Shown: positions 24,352 to 34,555 of the stretch, one piece after another | How the letters are laid out: every line of letters starts with the position of its first letter | Numbering within the stretch: position 1 is the stretch's first letter | NCBI RefSeq assembly: GCF_014212315.1 | Contig: NZ_JACKXE010000001.1 | Location: forward strand, 558,001 to 622,000 | Length of the DNA: 64,000 bases | Source: Nocardioides luti | GTDB lineage: Bacteria > Actinomycetota > Actinomycetes > Propionibacteriales > Nocardioidaceae | Direction: 5' to 3' | Program-made: the position numbers and the translations under genes | Notes under the pieces: generated by a model | The model's input: the letters and a program-made list of their open reading frames with translations, nothing else | Database searches by the model: none | Told to the model about the DNA's origin: nothing

Positions 24352-25485
24352 TCAGTCGACGATCAGCGGGATCATCATCTCGTCGGCGGTCAGCGAGCCG
24401 TGCAGGCCGACGAGCGTCGCCTCGTAGGCGAAGTCCGTCGACGACATCACCGCGGTGTCGTCGTGGCAGGCGACCATCACGTCGCCCAGGCGGGGCAGCA
24501 CGCCGGCGTCGACGGGGCCGAACCAGCCCCGGGCGATCGCCTCCTGGCGGGTGAGCACGTCGGCCCGGTCGCCCAGGAAGGCCCGCCACGTGGCCGCGAC
24601 GTCGTCGACGGCGCCGCGCCGGCAGTAGAGGTGCCGGAAGCGCGCCTCGCCCCCGAGCAGGGCGACGCCGTCGCGCAGCTCGAGGTGCTCGTCGACGTCG
24701 ACGCGCCGGTCGAGGGGCGAGTCGACCATGCCGTGGTCGGCCACGACCATCAGGCGCACGTCCGGGGGCAGCGCCTCGCGCAGCTGCTCGGCCTCGGCGT
24801 CGATCATCGACAGCTGCTGCAGCCACTGGTGCGAGTGCACGCCGTACCGGTGGCCGGTCCAGTCGAGGTCGCCGTCGTAGAGGTAGGTCAGCGCGGGCCG
24901 GTCCGACGACGCCAGCAGCGCCGCGGCGATCCGCTCGCCGACCTTGTCGGCGCCGACGTACTCCGCCCCCCGGTGCGCGGCGCGGGTCAGCCCGCTGCCG
25001 GCGAACTCGCGCTTGTTCACCACGGTCATCGACACGCCACGCGCCCGCAGCCGCGCGAAGGCGGTCGGGTGCGGCTGCCAGGCCAGCGGGTCCACGTCGC
25101 GGTCCCACGCCAGGGCGTTGAGGAGGTCGTTCGTGCCCGGCACCCGGGAGGTGAAGCCGACCAGCCCGTGCGCGCCCGGCGACAGGCCGGTGCCGAGCGA
25201 GGTCAGGCTGGTCGCGGTGGTCGACGGGACCCCGGCGGTGCCGGGCTGCTGGGCGGCCAGCAGGTCGGAGAGGTACGGCGCGTAGTCGGCGTGCCGCTCA
25301 AGCAGCCGGGCGCCCAGCCCGTCGATGAGGAAGACGACGTACGCCGCCGCGTCGGGCAGCACGAGGGCGGGCGGACCGTCCTCGATCGGCTGGCCGAGGG
25401 CGGCCGCGACCGCGGGCACCACGTCGCCGAGCGAGCGGTGCCGGTAGTCCGGCTCCACGAAGGAGACGGGACCGCCGAGGGTCAA
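24352..25485 (-). CDS. Alkaline phosphatase superfamily protein, nucleotide pyrophosphatase/phosphodiesterase type
   Basis: About 377 residues. Metal-binding and nucleophile motifs of type I phosphodiesterases are seen: FLIDGLG (Asp), VPSTTATSLTSLGTG (nucleophile Thr), DWTGHRYGVHS, and VVADHGMVD (Asp-His). The protein should hydrolyse a phosphodiester or phosphonate/pyrophosphate bond with two Zn2+. No signal peptide is seen, so it is probably cytoplasmic or membrane-associated. The start is uncertain: a TTG at 25485 overlaps the DUF5998 stop (TTGA) and suggests coupling, while a GTG at 25461 is possible. The DUF5998-phosphodiesterase pair is a common actinobacterial arrangement as I recall it. 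Confidence 0.85.
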   Translation of the reverse strand: MTLGGPVSFVEPDYRHRSLGDVVPAVAAALGQPIEDGPPALVLPDAAAYVVFLIDGLGARLLERHADYAPYLSDLLAAQQPGTAGVPSTTATSLTSLGTGLSPGAHGLVGFTSRVPGTNDLLNALAWDRDVDPLAWQPHPTAFARLRARGVSMTVVNKREFAGSGLTRAAHRGAEYVGADKVGERIAAALLASSDRPALTYLYDGDLDWTGHRYGVHSHQWLQQLSMIDAEAEQLREALPPDVRLMVVADHGMVDSPLDRRVDVDEHLELRDGVALLGGEARFRHLYCRRGAVDDVAATWRAFLGDRADVLTRQEAIARGWFGPVDAGVLPRLGDVMVACHDDTAVMSSTDFAYEATLVGLHGSLTADEMMIPLIVD

Positions 25486-26066
25486 GAGAGGTGCGTCCGG
25501 GCCGAGAGCGACTCGGCGAAGGACAGCAGCCCGGCCACGGCGTCGGTGCCGTCGGCGGCCGCGGAGACCCGCAGCGAGAAGTCGTCGGAGGCGAGCACGC
25601 CGGTGTAACCGTGGTCGGCCTCGCACTCGGGGTCGTTGCAGCCGGCCGGCTCGAGGTCGATCCGGCTGACGCCGCCCCAGCCGATCGTCATGACGGCCTC
25701 GGCGGGCGGGGTCGGGCCGGAGGTCGGGTTGGCGATCATCCGGGTGACGACCACGGACTTCACGGCCGAGAGCCGGATCGCCTCGGTGGAGGTCGAGGTG
25801 TACGGCTCCGGGAGCAGGTCGTCGGCCGGGTGCTCGTCGGTGTGCGCCAGGATCAGCCGGCTCGGGGTCAGGACGACGACGCTGAGGTGGCGACGCACCT
25901 CGTCGCGCTCGAAGGTCGGCTCGTGGTGGACGTAGTACGACACCACCTGCTCACCGCCGATCGCCGCGGCGACGCCCTCGGTGACGACGTCGGGGTAGTA
26001 GCCGGTGCGGTCGATCGCGTGCCGGAGGTCGAGCGAGCGGTCGTGGTCGGTGGAGCTTCTGGCCAT
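25482..26066 (-). CDS. DUF5998 family protein
   Basis: 194 residues. The conserved core includes IDRTGYYPDVVTEGV near the N-terminus, a VVSYYVHHEPTFERDEVRRHL block, PSRLILAHTDEH and a Cys pair in AGCNDPECEADHGY near the C-terminus, which could bind a metal. DUF5998 is an actinobacterial family of unknown function, perhaps with a PH-like fold given its regular strands. It is the first gene of a two-gene unit with the phosphodiesterase. CAGACT ends 6 nt before the ATG, a possible variant -10 of a leaderless promoter. Confidence 0.88.
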   Translation of the reverse strand: MARSSTDHDRSLDLRHAIDRTGYYPDVVTEGVAAAIGGEQVVSYYVHHEPTFERDEVRRHLSVVVLTPSRLILAHTDEHPADDLLPEPYTSTSTEAIRLSAVKSVVVTRMIANPTSGPTPPAEAVMTIGWGGVSRIDLEPAGCNDPECEADHGYTGVLASDDFSLRVSAAADGTDAVAGLLSFAESLSARTHLS

Positions 26067-26129
26067 GTGGGCAGTCTGTCACGCGCGGGCGACATCGCCG
26101 CTTCGGGCGGGCGCCGCCCTGGGGACGGC

Positions 26130-28850
26130 TCAGGTGGGCAGGGTGTCGCCGGGGTGCTCGGGCATCCGGCGCACGAACCAGTCCGAGCGCGGGTCGGCGA
26201 CCGGGTCGACGCGGGCCGCCGCGGTCAGCACGGTCGCGCCGTCGGCCCCGGCGAGCACCAGCGAGAGCTCGAGCGAGCTGATCTGGGGCAGGTCGTTCTG
26301 CAGCTGGGAGACGCGGCGGATCAGCCGCTCCACCTCGGCGACGTCGACGACCTCGCTGCCGCGGTAGCCGAAGAGCATCGGCGAGGACTTGATCTCCCGC
26401 ACCATCGCGGCGGCGTCACGCTCCCCCAACGGCGGGATCCGGTAGGACCGGTCGGCCAGCAGCTCGGTGAGCGGGCCGGAGATGCCGAACGACACGACCG
26501 GGCCGAAGAGCGGGTCCTCGATGCTGCGGACCGCGACGGGCACACCGGGGCGGGCGTTCTTCTGCACCACGAAGCCGGCCCGGTCGGCACCGGTGATCCG
26601 GGCGCCGAGCGAGTCCCACGCGTCCTCCATCTCGGCCGGGGTGTCGATGTTGCGCCACACGTGGGCCTGGTCGGGCCGCTCGCGCAGGTGGTCGGCGGTC
26701 GCCTTGAGCACGACGTCCCAGCCCAGCTCGCGCCCGGCGGCCTGGGCCTCCTCGAGCGTGGTGACCGGCCGGGTCGCCCAGAGCGCGATGCCGTAGGCGC
26801 CGAGCAGCGCGGTGAGCTCGTCGAGCCCGAGCTCGGTGCCGTCAGGGTGCGCCCGCAGCAGCTCGTTGACCAGCTTCTTGGCGGCGAGGTGGTCGACCTC
26901 GTCCGGCCCGGGCGGCGGCCCGTCGGGGGTGCGCAGCCACACGGCGTACTCGACGACGCGCGCGAGCGCGCGGACGGCGGCCTCCACGGCGGGGTACGAC
27001 GGCACGGAGCCGCGCCCGGCGGTCGAGCCGGCCACGTCGGGCACGCGCAGGAGCTCGGGGATGCCCTCGGCGCCGAGGAACGACGAGACGAGCGGCTTGT
27101 CGGACTGCTCCCCCACGGCGGCCAGCACGTTGGCGACGTCCTCGCCCGACACGTTGAGCGGCGGGATGTAGACCGCGACCACGGAGTCGATCTCGGGGTC
27201 GTCGATCGCGGCGTCGAGCGCGTCCTCGAAGTCCTCGGCGGTCGCCTCGGCGCCCAGGGCCACCGACTTGTTGACGACCAGCCCGACCGCGGCGGCCGCG
27301 TCGGCGGCGAGCAGCCCGAGCGCGTCGGAGTTGCCGACGATCGCGACCCGGCGCCCGCGCGGGAGCGGCTGGTGGGCGAGCAGCTGGGCGACGTCGAACA
27401 TGTCCTCGAGGGTGTCGACCTGGATCACCCCGGCCTGGCGGAACATCGCGTCGACGGCCTGCGGGGGCGCGGCGATCTTGCGCACGGCGTGCCCCATCGG
27501 GACGCCCTGCGTCGTCCGCCCCGAGCGCACCGCGATGATCGGCTTCCGCAGCGAGACGCGGCGGGCGATGCGGGAGAACTTGCGCGGGTTGCCGATGGAC
27601 TCGAGGTAGAGCAGCACGACCTCGGTGGAGTCGTCCTCCTCCCAGTACTGCAGGAGGTCGTTGCCGGACACGTCGGCGCGGTTGCCGGCGCTGACGAAGG
27701 TCGACAGGCCGAGCCCGCGGTTCTGGACCTTCTCCAGGATCGCCGAGCCGAGCGCGCCGGACTGGCAGAAGAAGCCCGCGCGGCCCCGGGCCGGCATGAC
27801 CGACGAGAGCGAGGCGTTGATCGAGACTCCGGGGTCGGTGTTGATGATGCCGAGACAGTTCGGCCCGATCAGCCGCAGGCCGTAGGAGCGGGACAGCCCG
27901 ACCAGCCGGCGCTGGCGCTGGCGGCCCTCCTCGCCGGTCTCGGCGAAGCCGGAGGAGATGACGACCAGGCCGTGCACGCCCTTGGCGGCGCAGTCGAGCA
28001 CCACCTCCTGCACGGACTCGGCCGGCACCGCCACGATGGCCACGTCGACGTCGTCGGGGATCTCGCTGACGGACTTGTACGCCGGCATGCCGGACACCGC
28101 GGCGGCGCTGGGGTTCACGGCGTACACGCGTCCGGTGAAGTCGCCCATCACCAGGTTGCGGACCAGCGCCTGCCCGATCGTGTCCTGGCGGCGGCTGGCG
28201 CCGATGACCGCGACCGAGCGCGGATTGAAGAACTTCTCGATCGAGGCCGACTCCGCGCGGTGCTCGCGGTTGATCATCACGCCGATGGCGGTGTCGGTCG
28301 GGTCGATGGGGAACTCGAGCATGAGGACGCCGTCCTCGTACTCGCTCGCGACGCGGTAGCCCGCGTCGCGGAAGGTCTGGATCATCCGGCTGTTGTCCGG
28401 GAGGATCTCGGCCACGAACCGCTCGACGCCCCGCTCGCGCCCCGCCTGCGCGAGGTGCTCGAGCAGCAGCTGGGCGATCCCGCGGCCCTGGTGCTGGTCC
28501 TCGACGAGGAACGCCACCTCGGCCTCGGCGGGGCGGACGACGTCGTACCGCCCGACCGCGATCATCTGGCCCGAGAGCGTCAGGACGAGCGCGACCCGGT
28601 TGACGTGGTCGACCTGCGTGAAGCGGGCGACGTCGCGGTCGGAGAGGTGGGGCATCGGGCTGAAGAAGCGGTAGTACTTCGACTGGTCCGAGACCCGGGC
28701 GTAGAAGTCGACCAGCAGCTCGGCGTCGCCGGCCTGGATCGGCCGGATGTGCGCGGCCCGGCCGTCGCGCAGCAGCACGTCGGCCTCCCAGTGGCGCGGG
28801 GCCTCCGGGATGTCCGGCATCTCCGGGACTGTCTGCTCGGGAGCGGTCAC
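26130..28850 (-). CDS. Bifunctional GNAT acetyltransferase / NDP-forming acyl-CoA synthetase-like protein (PatA type)
   Basis: 906 residues. An N-terminal GNAT domain (about 20-200; acetyl-CoA loop near [16 protein letters not shown]) is followed by acetyl-CoA synthetase (ADP-forming) modules: a CoA-binding domain (about 215-345, [14 protein letters not shown]), succinyl-CoA-ligase-like domains and a C-terminal ATP-grasp (about 680-900). The family acetylates lysines of metabolic enzymes such as acetyl-CoA synthetase. Here GNAT precedes the synthetase part, the order described for Streptomyces PatA and the reverse of enterobacterial Pat. The synthetase part may be catalytically inactive and serve as a sensor; I could not decide. 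GTG start with TAGATT 6 nt upstream. Confidence 0.9.
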   Translation of the reverse strand: MTAPEQTVPEMPDIPEAPRHWEADVLLRDGRAAHIRPIQAGDAELLVDFYARVSDQSKYYRFFSPMPHLSDRDVARFTQVDHVNRVALVLTLSGQMIAVGRYDVVRPAEAEVAFLVEDQHQGRGIAQLLLEHLAQAGRERGVERFVAEILPDNSRMIQTFRDAGYRVASEYEDGVLMLEFPIDPTDTAIGVMINREHRAESASIEKFFNPRSVAVIGASRRQDTIGQALVRNLVMGDFTGRVYAVNPSAAAVSGMPAYKSVSEIPDDVDVAIVAVPAESVQEVVLDCAAKGVHGLVVISSGFAETGEEGRQRQRRLVGLSRSYGLRLIGPNCLGIINTDPGVSINASLSSVMPARGRAGFFCQSGALGSAILEKVQNRGLGLSTFVSAGNRADVSGNDLLQYWEEDDSTEVVLLYLESIGNPRKFSRIARRVSLRKPIIAVRSGRTTQGVPMGHAVRKIAAPPQAVDAMFRQAGVIQVDTLEDMFDVAQLLAHQPLPRGRRVAIVGNSDALGLLAADAAAAVGLVVNKSVALGAEATAEDFEDALDAAIDDPEIDSVVAVYIPPLNVSGEDVANVLAAVGEQSDKPLVSSFLGAEGIPELLRVPDVAGSTAGRGSVPSYPAVEAAVRALARVVEYAVWLRTPDGPPPGPDEVDHLAAKKLVNELLRAHPDGTELGLDELTALLGAYGIALWATRPVTTLEEAQAAGRELGWDVVLKATADHLRERPDQAHVWRNIDTPAEMEDAWDSLGARITGADRAGFVVQKNARPGVPVAVRSIEDPLFGPVVSFGISGPLTELLADRSYRIPPLGERDAAAMVREIKSSPMLFGYRGSEVVDVAEVERLIRRVSQLQNDLPQISSLELSLVLAGADGATVLTAAARVDPVADPRSDWFVRRMPEHPGDTLPT

Positions 28851-28862
28851 GCCGGAAATCTA
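28851..28862 (-). promoter_or_regulatory. Leaderless-type -10 element (TAGATT) for the GNAT/acyl-CoA synthetase gene
   Basis: TAGATT on the minus strand (28862-28857) ends 6 nt before the GTG at 28850. Confidence 0.55.
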
Positions 28863-28924
28863 CCTGCTCCCGCCCCCGGCGTGGCCGGTGTCGCCGGACC
28901 GGGCGCACCGGGGACAATGGCCCC

Positions 28925-31414
28925 ATGGCTCGGCGTACCACGAAGCAAGACCTCCCCGACGACTTCGAGGAGCACATCCTCGACATCGACGTCGGCGACG
29001 AGATGCGGTCCTCCTTCCTGGAGTACGCCTACTCGGTCATCTACTCGCGCGCGCTCCCGGACGCGCGCGACGGGCTGAAGCCCGTGCAGCGGCGGATCCT
29101 CTACACGATGGACCAGATGGGCCTGCGCCCCGACCGCGGCCACGTCAAGAGCGCCCGCGTCGTCGGCGAGGTGATGGGTCGCCTGCACCCGCACGGCGAC
29201 ACCGCGATCTACGACGCCCTGGTCCGGATGTCCCAGCCGTGGTCGATGCGGGTCCCGTTCATCGACGGGCACGGGAACTTCGGCTCCCCGGACGACTCCC
29301 CCGCCGCGATGCGCTACACCGAGTGCCGGATGTCGCCGGCCGCGGTCGCGATGACCGCCTCGATCGACGAGGACACCGTCGACTTCAAGCCCAACTACGA
29401 CAGCCGCGAGTTCGAGCCGACCGTGCTCCCCGCGGCGATCCCGAACCTCGTCGTCAACGGCAGCACCGGCATCGCGGTCGGCATGGCGACCAACATGGCC
29501 CCGCACAACCTGGTCGAGGTCGTCCAAGCGCTGCGGCACCTGATCCAGCACCCGAAGACCGACGTCGACGGGCTGATGCGCTTCATCCCGGGCCCCGACC
29601 TGCCGACCGGCGGCAAGATCGTCGGGCTCGAGGGCATCCGCGACGCCTACCTCACCGGCCGCGGCACCTTCCGGATGCGCGCCACCGCCCGGGTCGAGTC
29701 GATCAACGCCCGTCGCAAGGGCATCGTCGTGACCGAGCTGCCGTACGGCGTGGGCACCGAGAAGGTCATCGAGCGGATCAAGGTGCTGGTCCAGGGCAAA
29801 AAGCTCACGGGCATCTCCGACATCAAGGACCTCACCGACCGCGAGAAGGGCCTGCGCCTGGTCATCGAGGTCAAGAACGGCTTCCACCCCGAGGCGCTGC
29901 TCGAGCAGCTCTACCGCCAGACGCCGATGGAGGACACCTTCGGCATCAACAACGTCGCGCTCGTCGACGGCCAGCCCCGGACCCTCGGGCTCAAGGAGAT
30001 GCTGCAGGTCTTCCTCGAGCACCGGCTCGAGGTCGTGCGCCGGCGCTCGCAGTTCCGCCGCAACAAGAAGGCCGACCGGCTCCACCTGGTCGACGGCCTG
30101 CTCGTCGCGCTGCTCGACATCGACGAGGTCATCCAGGTGATCCGCACCAGCGACGACTCGGGGGCGGCCAAGGAGCGCCTGATGTCGGTCTTCGACCTCA
30201 GCGTCGCGCAGGCCGACTACATCCTCGAGATGCAGCTGCGCCGCCTGACCCGCTTCAGCCGGATCGAGCTCGAGAAGGAGCAGGAGCAGCTGCGCCGCGA
30301 GATCGAGGAGCTCGACGCGATCCTCAACGACGTCCAGCTGCGCTGGAAGGTCGTCTCCGACGAGCTCGCCGAGGTCGCCAAGACGTACGGCACCCCCCGG
30401 CGTACCGTCCTGCTCGAGTCGTCCGGCACCTCCGTCGCCTCCGCGGCCGTGCCGCTCGAGGTCGCGGACGACCCGTGCTTCGCCTTCCTGTCGTCCAGCG
30501 GGCTGATGGCGCGCTCGACGTCGGCGGAGCCGGTCGGCTCCGGCGGGGCCCGCACCAACCACGACGTCATCGTCTCCGCGGTCCGCACCACCGCCCGCGG
30601 CGAGATCGGCGTCGTCACCTCGCTGGGCCGCGTGGTCAAGGTCGGCGTGCTCGACCTGCCGGCGATCCCGTCGTCGGCCAACGACCCGAACCTCCAGGGC
30701 GGCGTGCCCCTCAGCGAGGTCCTCTCGCTGGGCCAGGGCGAGCGCGCCCTCGCGCTGACCGCGCTCCCCACGGACGGCCCCGGCCTCGCGCTCGGCACCC
30801 GCCAGGGCGTCGTGAAGCGGGTCAACCCCGAGGTCCTCTCCCGCGACGAGTGGGAGGTGATCGGGCTCAAGGACGGCGACGAGGTCGTCGGCGCCCTCGA
30901 CCTCACGACCGGCACCGAGACGCTCGCCTTCATCACCTCCGACGCCCAGCTGCTGCACTTCGGCGCCGACGGCGTCCGGCCGCAGGGCCGCTCCGGCGGC
31001 GGCATCGCCGGCATCCGGGTGACCTCGGGTGAGGGCGTCGTCTGGTTCGGCGCGGTCGACCCTTCGGACGCGGTCGTCGTGACGGCGTCCGGCTCGTCGA
31101 CGGCGCTGCCCGGGACCGAGCCCGGCGCCGTCAAGGTCACGCCGTTCACCGAGTACCCCCCGAAGGGGCGCGCCACCGGCGGTGTCCGGTGCCACCGCTT
31201 CCTCAAGGGCGAGGACACCCTCGTCTTCGCCTGGGCCGGCACCGCTCCCGCCCGCGCGGCCGCGTCCAGCGGGTCCCCCATCGACCTGCCCGCGGCCGAC
31301 GGACGCCGGGACGGCTCGGGGATCCCGGGGAGCCAGGCGATCGCCGCCTGCGCCGGTCCGCTGGCGGCGCGACTCGGCGGCGCGGAGACCCCGGCCGCGG
31401 AACCATCCGTGTGA
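28925..31414 (+). CDS. parC: DNA topoisomerase IV subunit A
   Basis: 829 residues. The breakage-reunion domain (about 25-500) begins [20 protein letters not shown], includes [13 protein letters not shown] (quinolone-resistance region) and the catalytic Tyr in AMRYTECRM. The C-terminal part contains beta-pinwheel repeats; the GyrA box is replaced by QGRSGGG, which fits a topoisomerase IV rather than gyrase A. With ParE (37358-39523) it decatenates daughter chromosomes. GACAAT ends 6 nt before the ATG. The reverse-strand ORF covering the same stretch is a shadow. Confidence 0.93.
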   Translation: MARRTTKQDLPDDFEEHILDIDVGDEMRSSFLEYAYSVIYSRALPDARDGLKPVQRRILYTMDQMGLRPDRGHVKSARVVGEVMGRLHPHGDTAIYDALVRMSQPWSMRVPFIDGHGNFGSPDDSPAAMRYTECRMSPAAVAMTASIDEDTVDFKPNYDSREFEPTVLPAAIPNLVVNGSTGIAVGMATNMAPHNLVEVVQALRHLIQHPKTDVDGLMRFIPGPDLPTGGKIVGLEGIRDAYLTGRGTFRMRATARVESINARRKGIVVTELPYGVGTEKVIERIKVLVQGKKLTGISDIKDLTDREKGLRLVIEVKNGFHPEALLEQLYRQTPMEDTFGINNVALVDGQPRTLGLKEMLQVFLEHRLEVVRRRSQFRRNKKADRLHLVDGLLVALLDIDEVIQVIRTSDDSGAAKERLMSVFDLSVAQADYILEMQLRRLTRFSRIELEKEQEQLRREIEELDAILNDVQLRWKVVSDELAEVAKTYGTPRRTVLLESSGTSVASAAVPLEVADDPCFAFLSSSGLMARSTSAEPVGSGGARTNHDVIVSAVRTTARGEIGVVTSLGRVVKVGVLDLPAIPSSANDPNLQGGVPLSEVLSLGQGERALALTALPTDGPGLALGTRQGVVKRVNPEVLSRDEWEVIGLKDGDEVVGALDLTTGTETLAFITSDAQLLHFGADGVRPQGRSGGGIAGIRVTSGEGVVWFGAVDPSDAVVVTASGSSTALPGTEPGAVKVTPFTEYPPKGRATGGVRCHRFLKGEDTLVFAWAGTAPARAAASSGSPIDLPAADGRRDGSGIPGSQAIAACAGPLAARLGGAETPAAEPSV

Positions 31415-31427
31415 CAGGCTGCCCACC

Positions 31428-32162
31428 ATGCTGACCCGTCGCTCCCGGACCCGCCCGCGTCGCGCCACCACCCTGCTGGTCGCCGTCGTCACGACGCTGG
31501 GCCTCGGGCTCGCGCTGAGCTCCTGCGGCGGCGACGACAAGGCGGCGGCGAGCGGGAAGTCGCCCGACGAGGTGATGGCGCTCGCGAAGAAGACCCTCGA
31601 CGACACCACCGGGGTGAAGCTGTCGCTCGCGACCAGCGACCTGCCCGACGGCGTCACCGGCATCACCAAGGCCGAGGGCACGGGCACCCACGCCCCGGCC
31701 TTCGACGGCACGATCACCGTGGTGCTCACCGGCCAGTCCTTCGACGTGCCCGTGATCGCCGTCGACGGCGTCGTCTACGCCCAGATCCCGCTGACGCCCG
31801 GCTGGCAGGACGTCGACCCGTCGGAGTACGGCGCCCCGGACCCGGCCCAGCTGATGAGCCCCGACAAGGGCTTCTCCTCGCTGCTGCCCGCGACCACCGG
31901 GCTGGAGAAGGGCAACAGCATCCGCGGCGGCTCGGACAACAGCGAGATCCTGACGGAGTACTCCGGCACCGTGCCCGACACCGCGGTCAAGAACGTCATC
32001 CCGACCGCGACCGGCGACTTCACCGCGACGTACACCGTCAGCGACAGCGGCGAGCTGCGCGAGGCCAAGCTGACCGGCGTCTTCTACCCGGACTCGGAGT
32101 CGATGACCTACACGATCGGCTTCGAGGACTACGGGACCGACAAGGACATCACCGCCCCATGA
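31428..32162 (+). CDS. LppX/LprAFG-family lipoprotein
   Basis: 244 residues. A basic N-terminus and hydrophobic segment end in a lipobox (ALSSC, Cys at about residue 33), followed by a single LppX_LprAFG domain (KSPDEVMALAKKTLDDTTGV and VVYAQIPLTPGWQDVDPSEY). These proteins have a hydrophobic cavity that carries acylated lipids in the cell envelope. The stop overlaps the start of an MFS gene (ATGA), the same arrangement as lprG-Rv1410c (p55) of mycobacteria. It is probably attached to the outer face of the membrane and delivers or receives lipids from that transporter. CAGGCT lies 7 nt before the ATG. Confidence 0.9.
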   Translation: MLTRRSRTRPRRATTLLVAVVTTLGLGLALSSCGGDDKAAASGKSPDEVMALAKKTLDDTTGVKLSLATSDLPDGVTGITKAEGTGTHAPAFDGTITVVLTGQSFDVPVIAVDGVVYAQIPLTPGWQDVDPSEYGAPDPAQLMSPDKGFSSLLPATTGLEKGNSIRGGSDNSEILTEYSGTVPDTAVKNVIPTATGDFTATYTVSDSGELREAKLTGVFYPDSESMTYTIGFEDYGTDKDITAP

Positions 32163-33973
32163 CGGTCCGGGACGGCGCGGTGACGGGCCAGCCCCGGCTG
32201 CTGCTCGGCCTCGCGGCCGTCGCGGTCGCCTTCGCCGCCGCCGACACGTACGTCGTCGTGCTGGCGCTGCCGGACATGATGACGAGCGTCGGCATCCCGA
32301 TCGACCAGCTCCAGCGCGCCGCCCCCATCGTGTCGGGCTTCCTGCTCGGCTACGTCGCCATGCTGCCGCTCATCGGCCGGATCGCGGACCTGCGCGGCCG
32401 GGTCCCGGTGCTGGTCGCCGCCCTCGTGCTGTTCGCGGTCGGCTCGCTGGTCACCACGCTGGCCTACGACATGCCGACCCTCGTCGGCGGTCGCTTCCTG
32501 CAGGGCGTCGGGGGCGGCGGGCTGGTGCCCGCGACCCTGGCGCTGGTCGCCGACCTCTACCCCGCCAACCGCCGCGGCGTCCCGCTCGGCATCGTCTCCG
32601 CCGTCCAGGAGCTCGGCAGCGTCGTCGGCCCGCTCTTCGGGGCCGTCGTGCTCGCCGTCGCCGACTGGCGGGCGATCTTCCTGATCAACCTGGCGGTCGG
32701 CCTGGTCCTGGCCGCGGCGATCCGGGGGTTGCGGTTTGGTCACCAACCGCAGGTTTCGGAGGGTCCGGGACGCGGTATGCGACCAATCGATCGTTCCAAG
32801 GACGGCGCCCGCCCGCGACCCGACGCCGTCGGCGCCCTCCTGCTGCTGATCACGCTCGTCACCGGGGCGCTGGTGTTCGTCCGCCCGACGCAGATCCTGC
32901 AGGACATCACCTGGGGCCAGATCTTCATCCCGTTCGCCGGGGACGGGCGCTGGCTGACCCCGGTCGGCGTCATCGCGCTGGCCGCCGCGCTCCTCCTCGT
33001 CGTCCGGTGCTCGACCGCGGCGCGTCCGCTGGTCGCCCTGCCCGGCTGGGTCCGCAGCGTCCGTGAGGCCGACGTCGTCGGTGCGCTGTTCCTCGCCGTC
33101 GCCCTCGGCGGCGTGATCCTCGCCTTCGCCACGGCCGACCCCAAGATCCAGGTCTTCTCCGACCAGGGTCTGTGGTACCTCCTCGGCGCCGCCCTCGCCG
33201 CCGTCGCCTTCGTCCTGCACCTGCGCCGCGCCGAGGCGCCGTTGGTGCCGCGCGGGGCGCTGCGGCGCACCCCCGCCTGGGGCGCCCTCCTCGTCAGCTT
33301 CTTCGTCGGCGCCGCCCTGATCGCCGCGCTCATCGACATCCCGCTGTTCGCCCGCACCACCGTCTACCCCGACTCCCAGCTGATGGCCGCGCTCGTGCTG
33401 GTCCGCTTCCTGGTGGCGCTGCCCGTCGGCGCGGTCCTCGGGGGCTACCTCACCCGCACCCTGCCCGCCGGGGTGGTGGCCGCCGTCGGGCTGGTCCTGG
33501 CCGCCGCCGGCTTCCTGCTGATGAGCCGCTGGGGGCTCACGAGCCTGGACGACCTCTCCGCCAACGTCCCCCTGCTCGTCGGCGGCTTCGGCTTCGGGCT
33601 CGCTCTGGCGCCCGTGAACGCCGCGGTGCTCGCCAGCACCGACGACGACGTGCACGGCCTGGCCAGCGCGCTGGTGGTGGTCGCGCGGATGGTCGGCATG
33701 CTGGTCGGCATCTCGGCCCTCACCACGATCGGGCTGCGCCGCTACTACGCCGAGCAGGCCGACCTGCCGACCGCCCGCTCGGTCTGCGACGGCAAGAGCC
33801 GCTGCGCCGAGTTCACCGACCTGCTCCGCGTCGCCGGGATCGCCCAGGAGCACACGGTCTTCGCCGGTGCCGCCGTCTGCGCCCTCGTCGGGGCCGTGCT
33901 CGCGCTCCTGTTGTTCCGAGGCGCGGCGACCCGCGCGGTCGAGCCGGCGCACCTCCTGCACACCGCCGGGTGA
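32159..33973 (+). CDS. MFS transporter, P55/Rv1410c-like lipid or drug exporter
   Basis: 604 residues with about 14 membrane segments (DHA2 arrangement). The motif A region is GRIADLRGRVPVL and the motif C-like segment is GIVSAVQELGSVVGPLFG. In mycobacteria the partner pair LprG-P55 moves triacylglycerides and confers drug tolerance. This copy is longer than P55 (about 518). Between the first and second halves it has a hydrophilic Arg-rich stretch (residues about 190-215) encoded by locally lower-GC DNA. The ATG overlaps the lipoprotein stop by 4 bp. Confidence 0.88.
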   Translation: MTVRDGAVTGQPRLLLGLAAVAVAFAAADTYVVVLALPDMMTSVGIPIDQLQRAAPIVSGFLLGYVAMLPLIGRIADLRGRVPVLVAALVLFAVGSLVTTLAYDMPTLVGGRFLQGVGGGGLVPATLALVADLYPANRRGVPLGIVSAVQELGSVVGPLFGAVVLAVADWRAIFLINLAVGLVLAAAIRGLRFGHQPQVSEGPGRGMRPIDRSKDGARPRPDAVGALLLLITLVTGALVFVRPTQILQDITWGQIFIPFAGDGRWLTPVGVIALAAALLLVVRCSTAARPLVALPGWVRSVREADVVGALFLAVALGGVILAFATADPKIQVFSDQGLWYLLGAALAAVAFVLHLRRAEAPLVPRGALRRTPAWGALLVSFFVGAALIAALIDIPLFARTTVYPDSQLMAALVLVRFLVALPVGAVLGGYLTRTLPAGVVAAVGLVLAAAGFLLMSRWGLTSLDDLSANVPLLVGGFGFGLALAPVNAAVLASTDDDVHGLASALVVVARMVGMLVGISALTTIGLRRYYAEQADLPTARSVCDGKSRCAEFTDLLRVAGIAQEHTVFAGAAVCALVGAVLALLLFRGAATRAVEPAHLLHTAG

Positions 33974-34028
33974 CCAGCGCCACGCTCTCGTCGTACGAAC
34001 CCGTCACCCACCCGCCACGCCGCTCCGC

Positions 34029-34041
34029 TAACGTGCCCGAC
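34029..34041 (+). promoter_or_regulatory. Leaderless-type -10 element (TAACGT) for the carbonic anhydrase gene
   Basis: TAACGT at 34029-34034 ends 7 nt before the GTG at 34042 and argues for that start over the in-frame GTG at 34033, which lies inside the hexamer. Confidence 0.55.
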
Positions 34042-34536
34042 GTGGCTGACTTCGAAGACCTGCTCGCTGCCAACCAGGAGTTCGCCGCCGACTTCAAGCT
34101 CGGCGGCTTCGACGGCGTCGCCCATGCGGGCGTCGCGATCGTGACCTGCATGGACTCCCGCATCGACCCGCTGAACATGCTGGGTCTCAAGGCGGGTGAC
34201 GCCAAGATCTTCCGCAACCCGGGTGGCCGTGTCACCGAGGCCGCCCTCGAGGCGCTCGTCCTCGGCGCGCACCTCCTCGGCGTCCGCCGGATCCTGGTCA
34301 TCCCCCACACCCGCTGCGCCATGGCGAGCAACACCGAGCAGGAGATCCGCGACAAGATCGGCGAGTCCGCCGGCGTCGACGCCTCGTGGGCGGAGTTCCA
34401 CGTCGTCGAGGACCAGCTCGTCGCCCTCGAGGAGGACGTCCGCAAGGTGCGCGCGCACCCGCTCGTCCCCGACTCCGTCCTCGTCGGCGGATTCGTCTAC
34501 GACGTCGACACGGGCCTGCTCGACCAGAAGTTCTGA
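34042..34536 (+). CDS. Small beta-class carbonic anhydrase (Rv1284-like)
   Basis: 164 residues. Zinc ligands Cys36 (TCMDSR), His89 and Cys92 (HTRC) and the Asp38-Arg40 dyad are all present at nearly the same positions as in M. tuberculosis Rv1284 (163 residues). It interconverts CO2 and bicarbonate in the cytoplasm. The chosen GTG gives an N-terminus VADFEDLLAANQEFA that is usual for the subgroup. It sits between an exporter gene and hypotheticals and has no operon partner. Confidence 0.95.
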   Translation: MADFEDLLAANQEFAADFKLGGFDGVAHAGVAIVTCMDSRIDPLNMLGLKAGDAKIFRNPGGRVTEAALEALVLGAHLLGVRRILVIPHTRCAMASNTEQEIRDKIGESAGVDASWAEFHVVEDQLVALEEDVRKVRAHPLVPDSVLVGGFVYDVDTGLLDQKF

Positions 34537-34555
34537 GGCGTCAGGGCGGACGCCG

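Noticed and set aside
25491..29078. 1195-codon plus-strand ORF
   Set aside because: Antisense to DUF5998 and the GNAT/synthetase gene. The translation is low-complexity with no domain.
32727..32752. Inverted repeat near GCGGTTTGGTCACCAACCGC inside the MFS gene as an integration site
   Set aside because: The frame is intact across it and no second copy or flanking mobile gene was seen. Probably a coding coincidence in the divergent loop.
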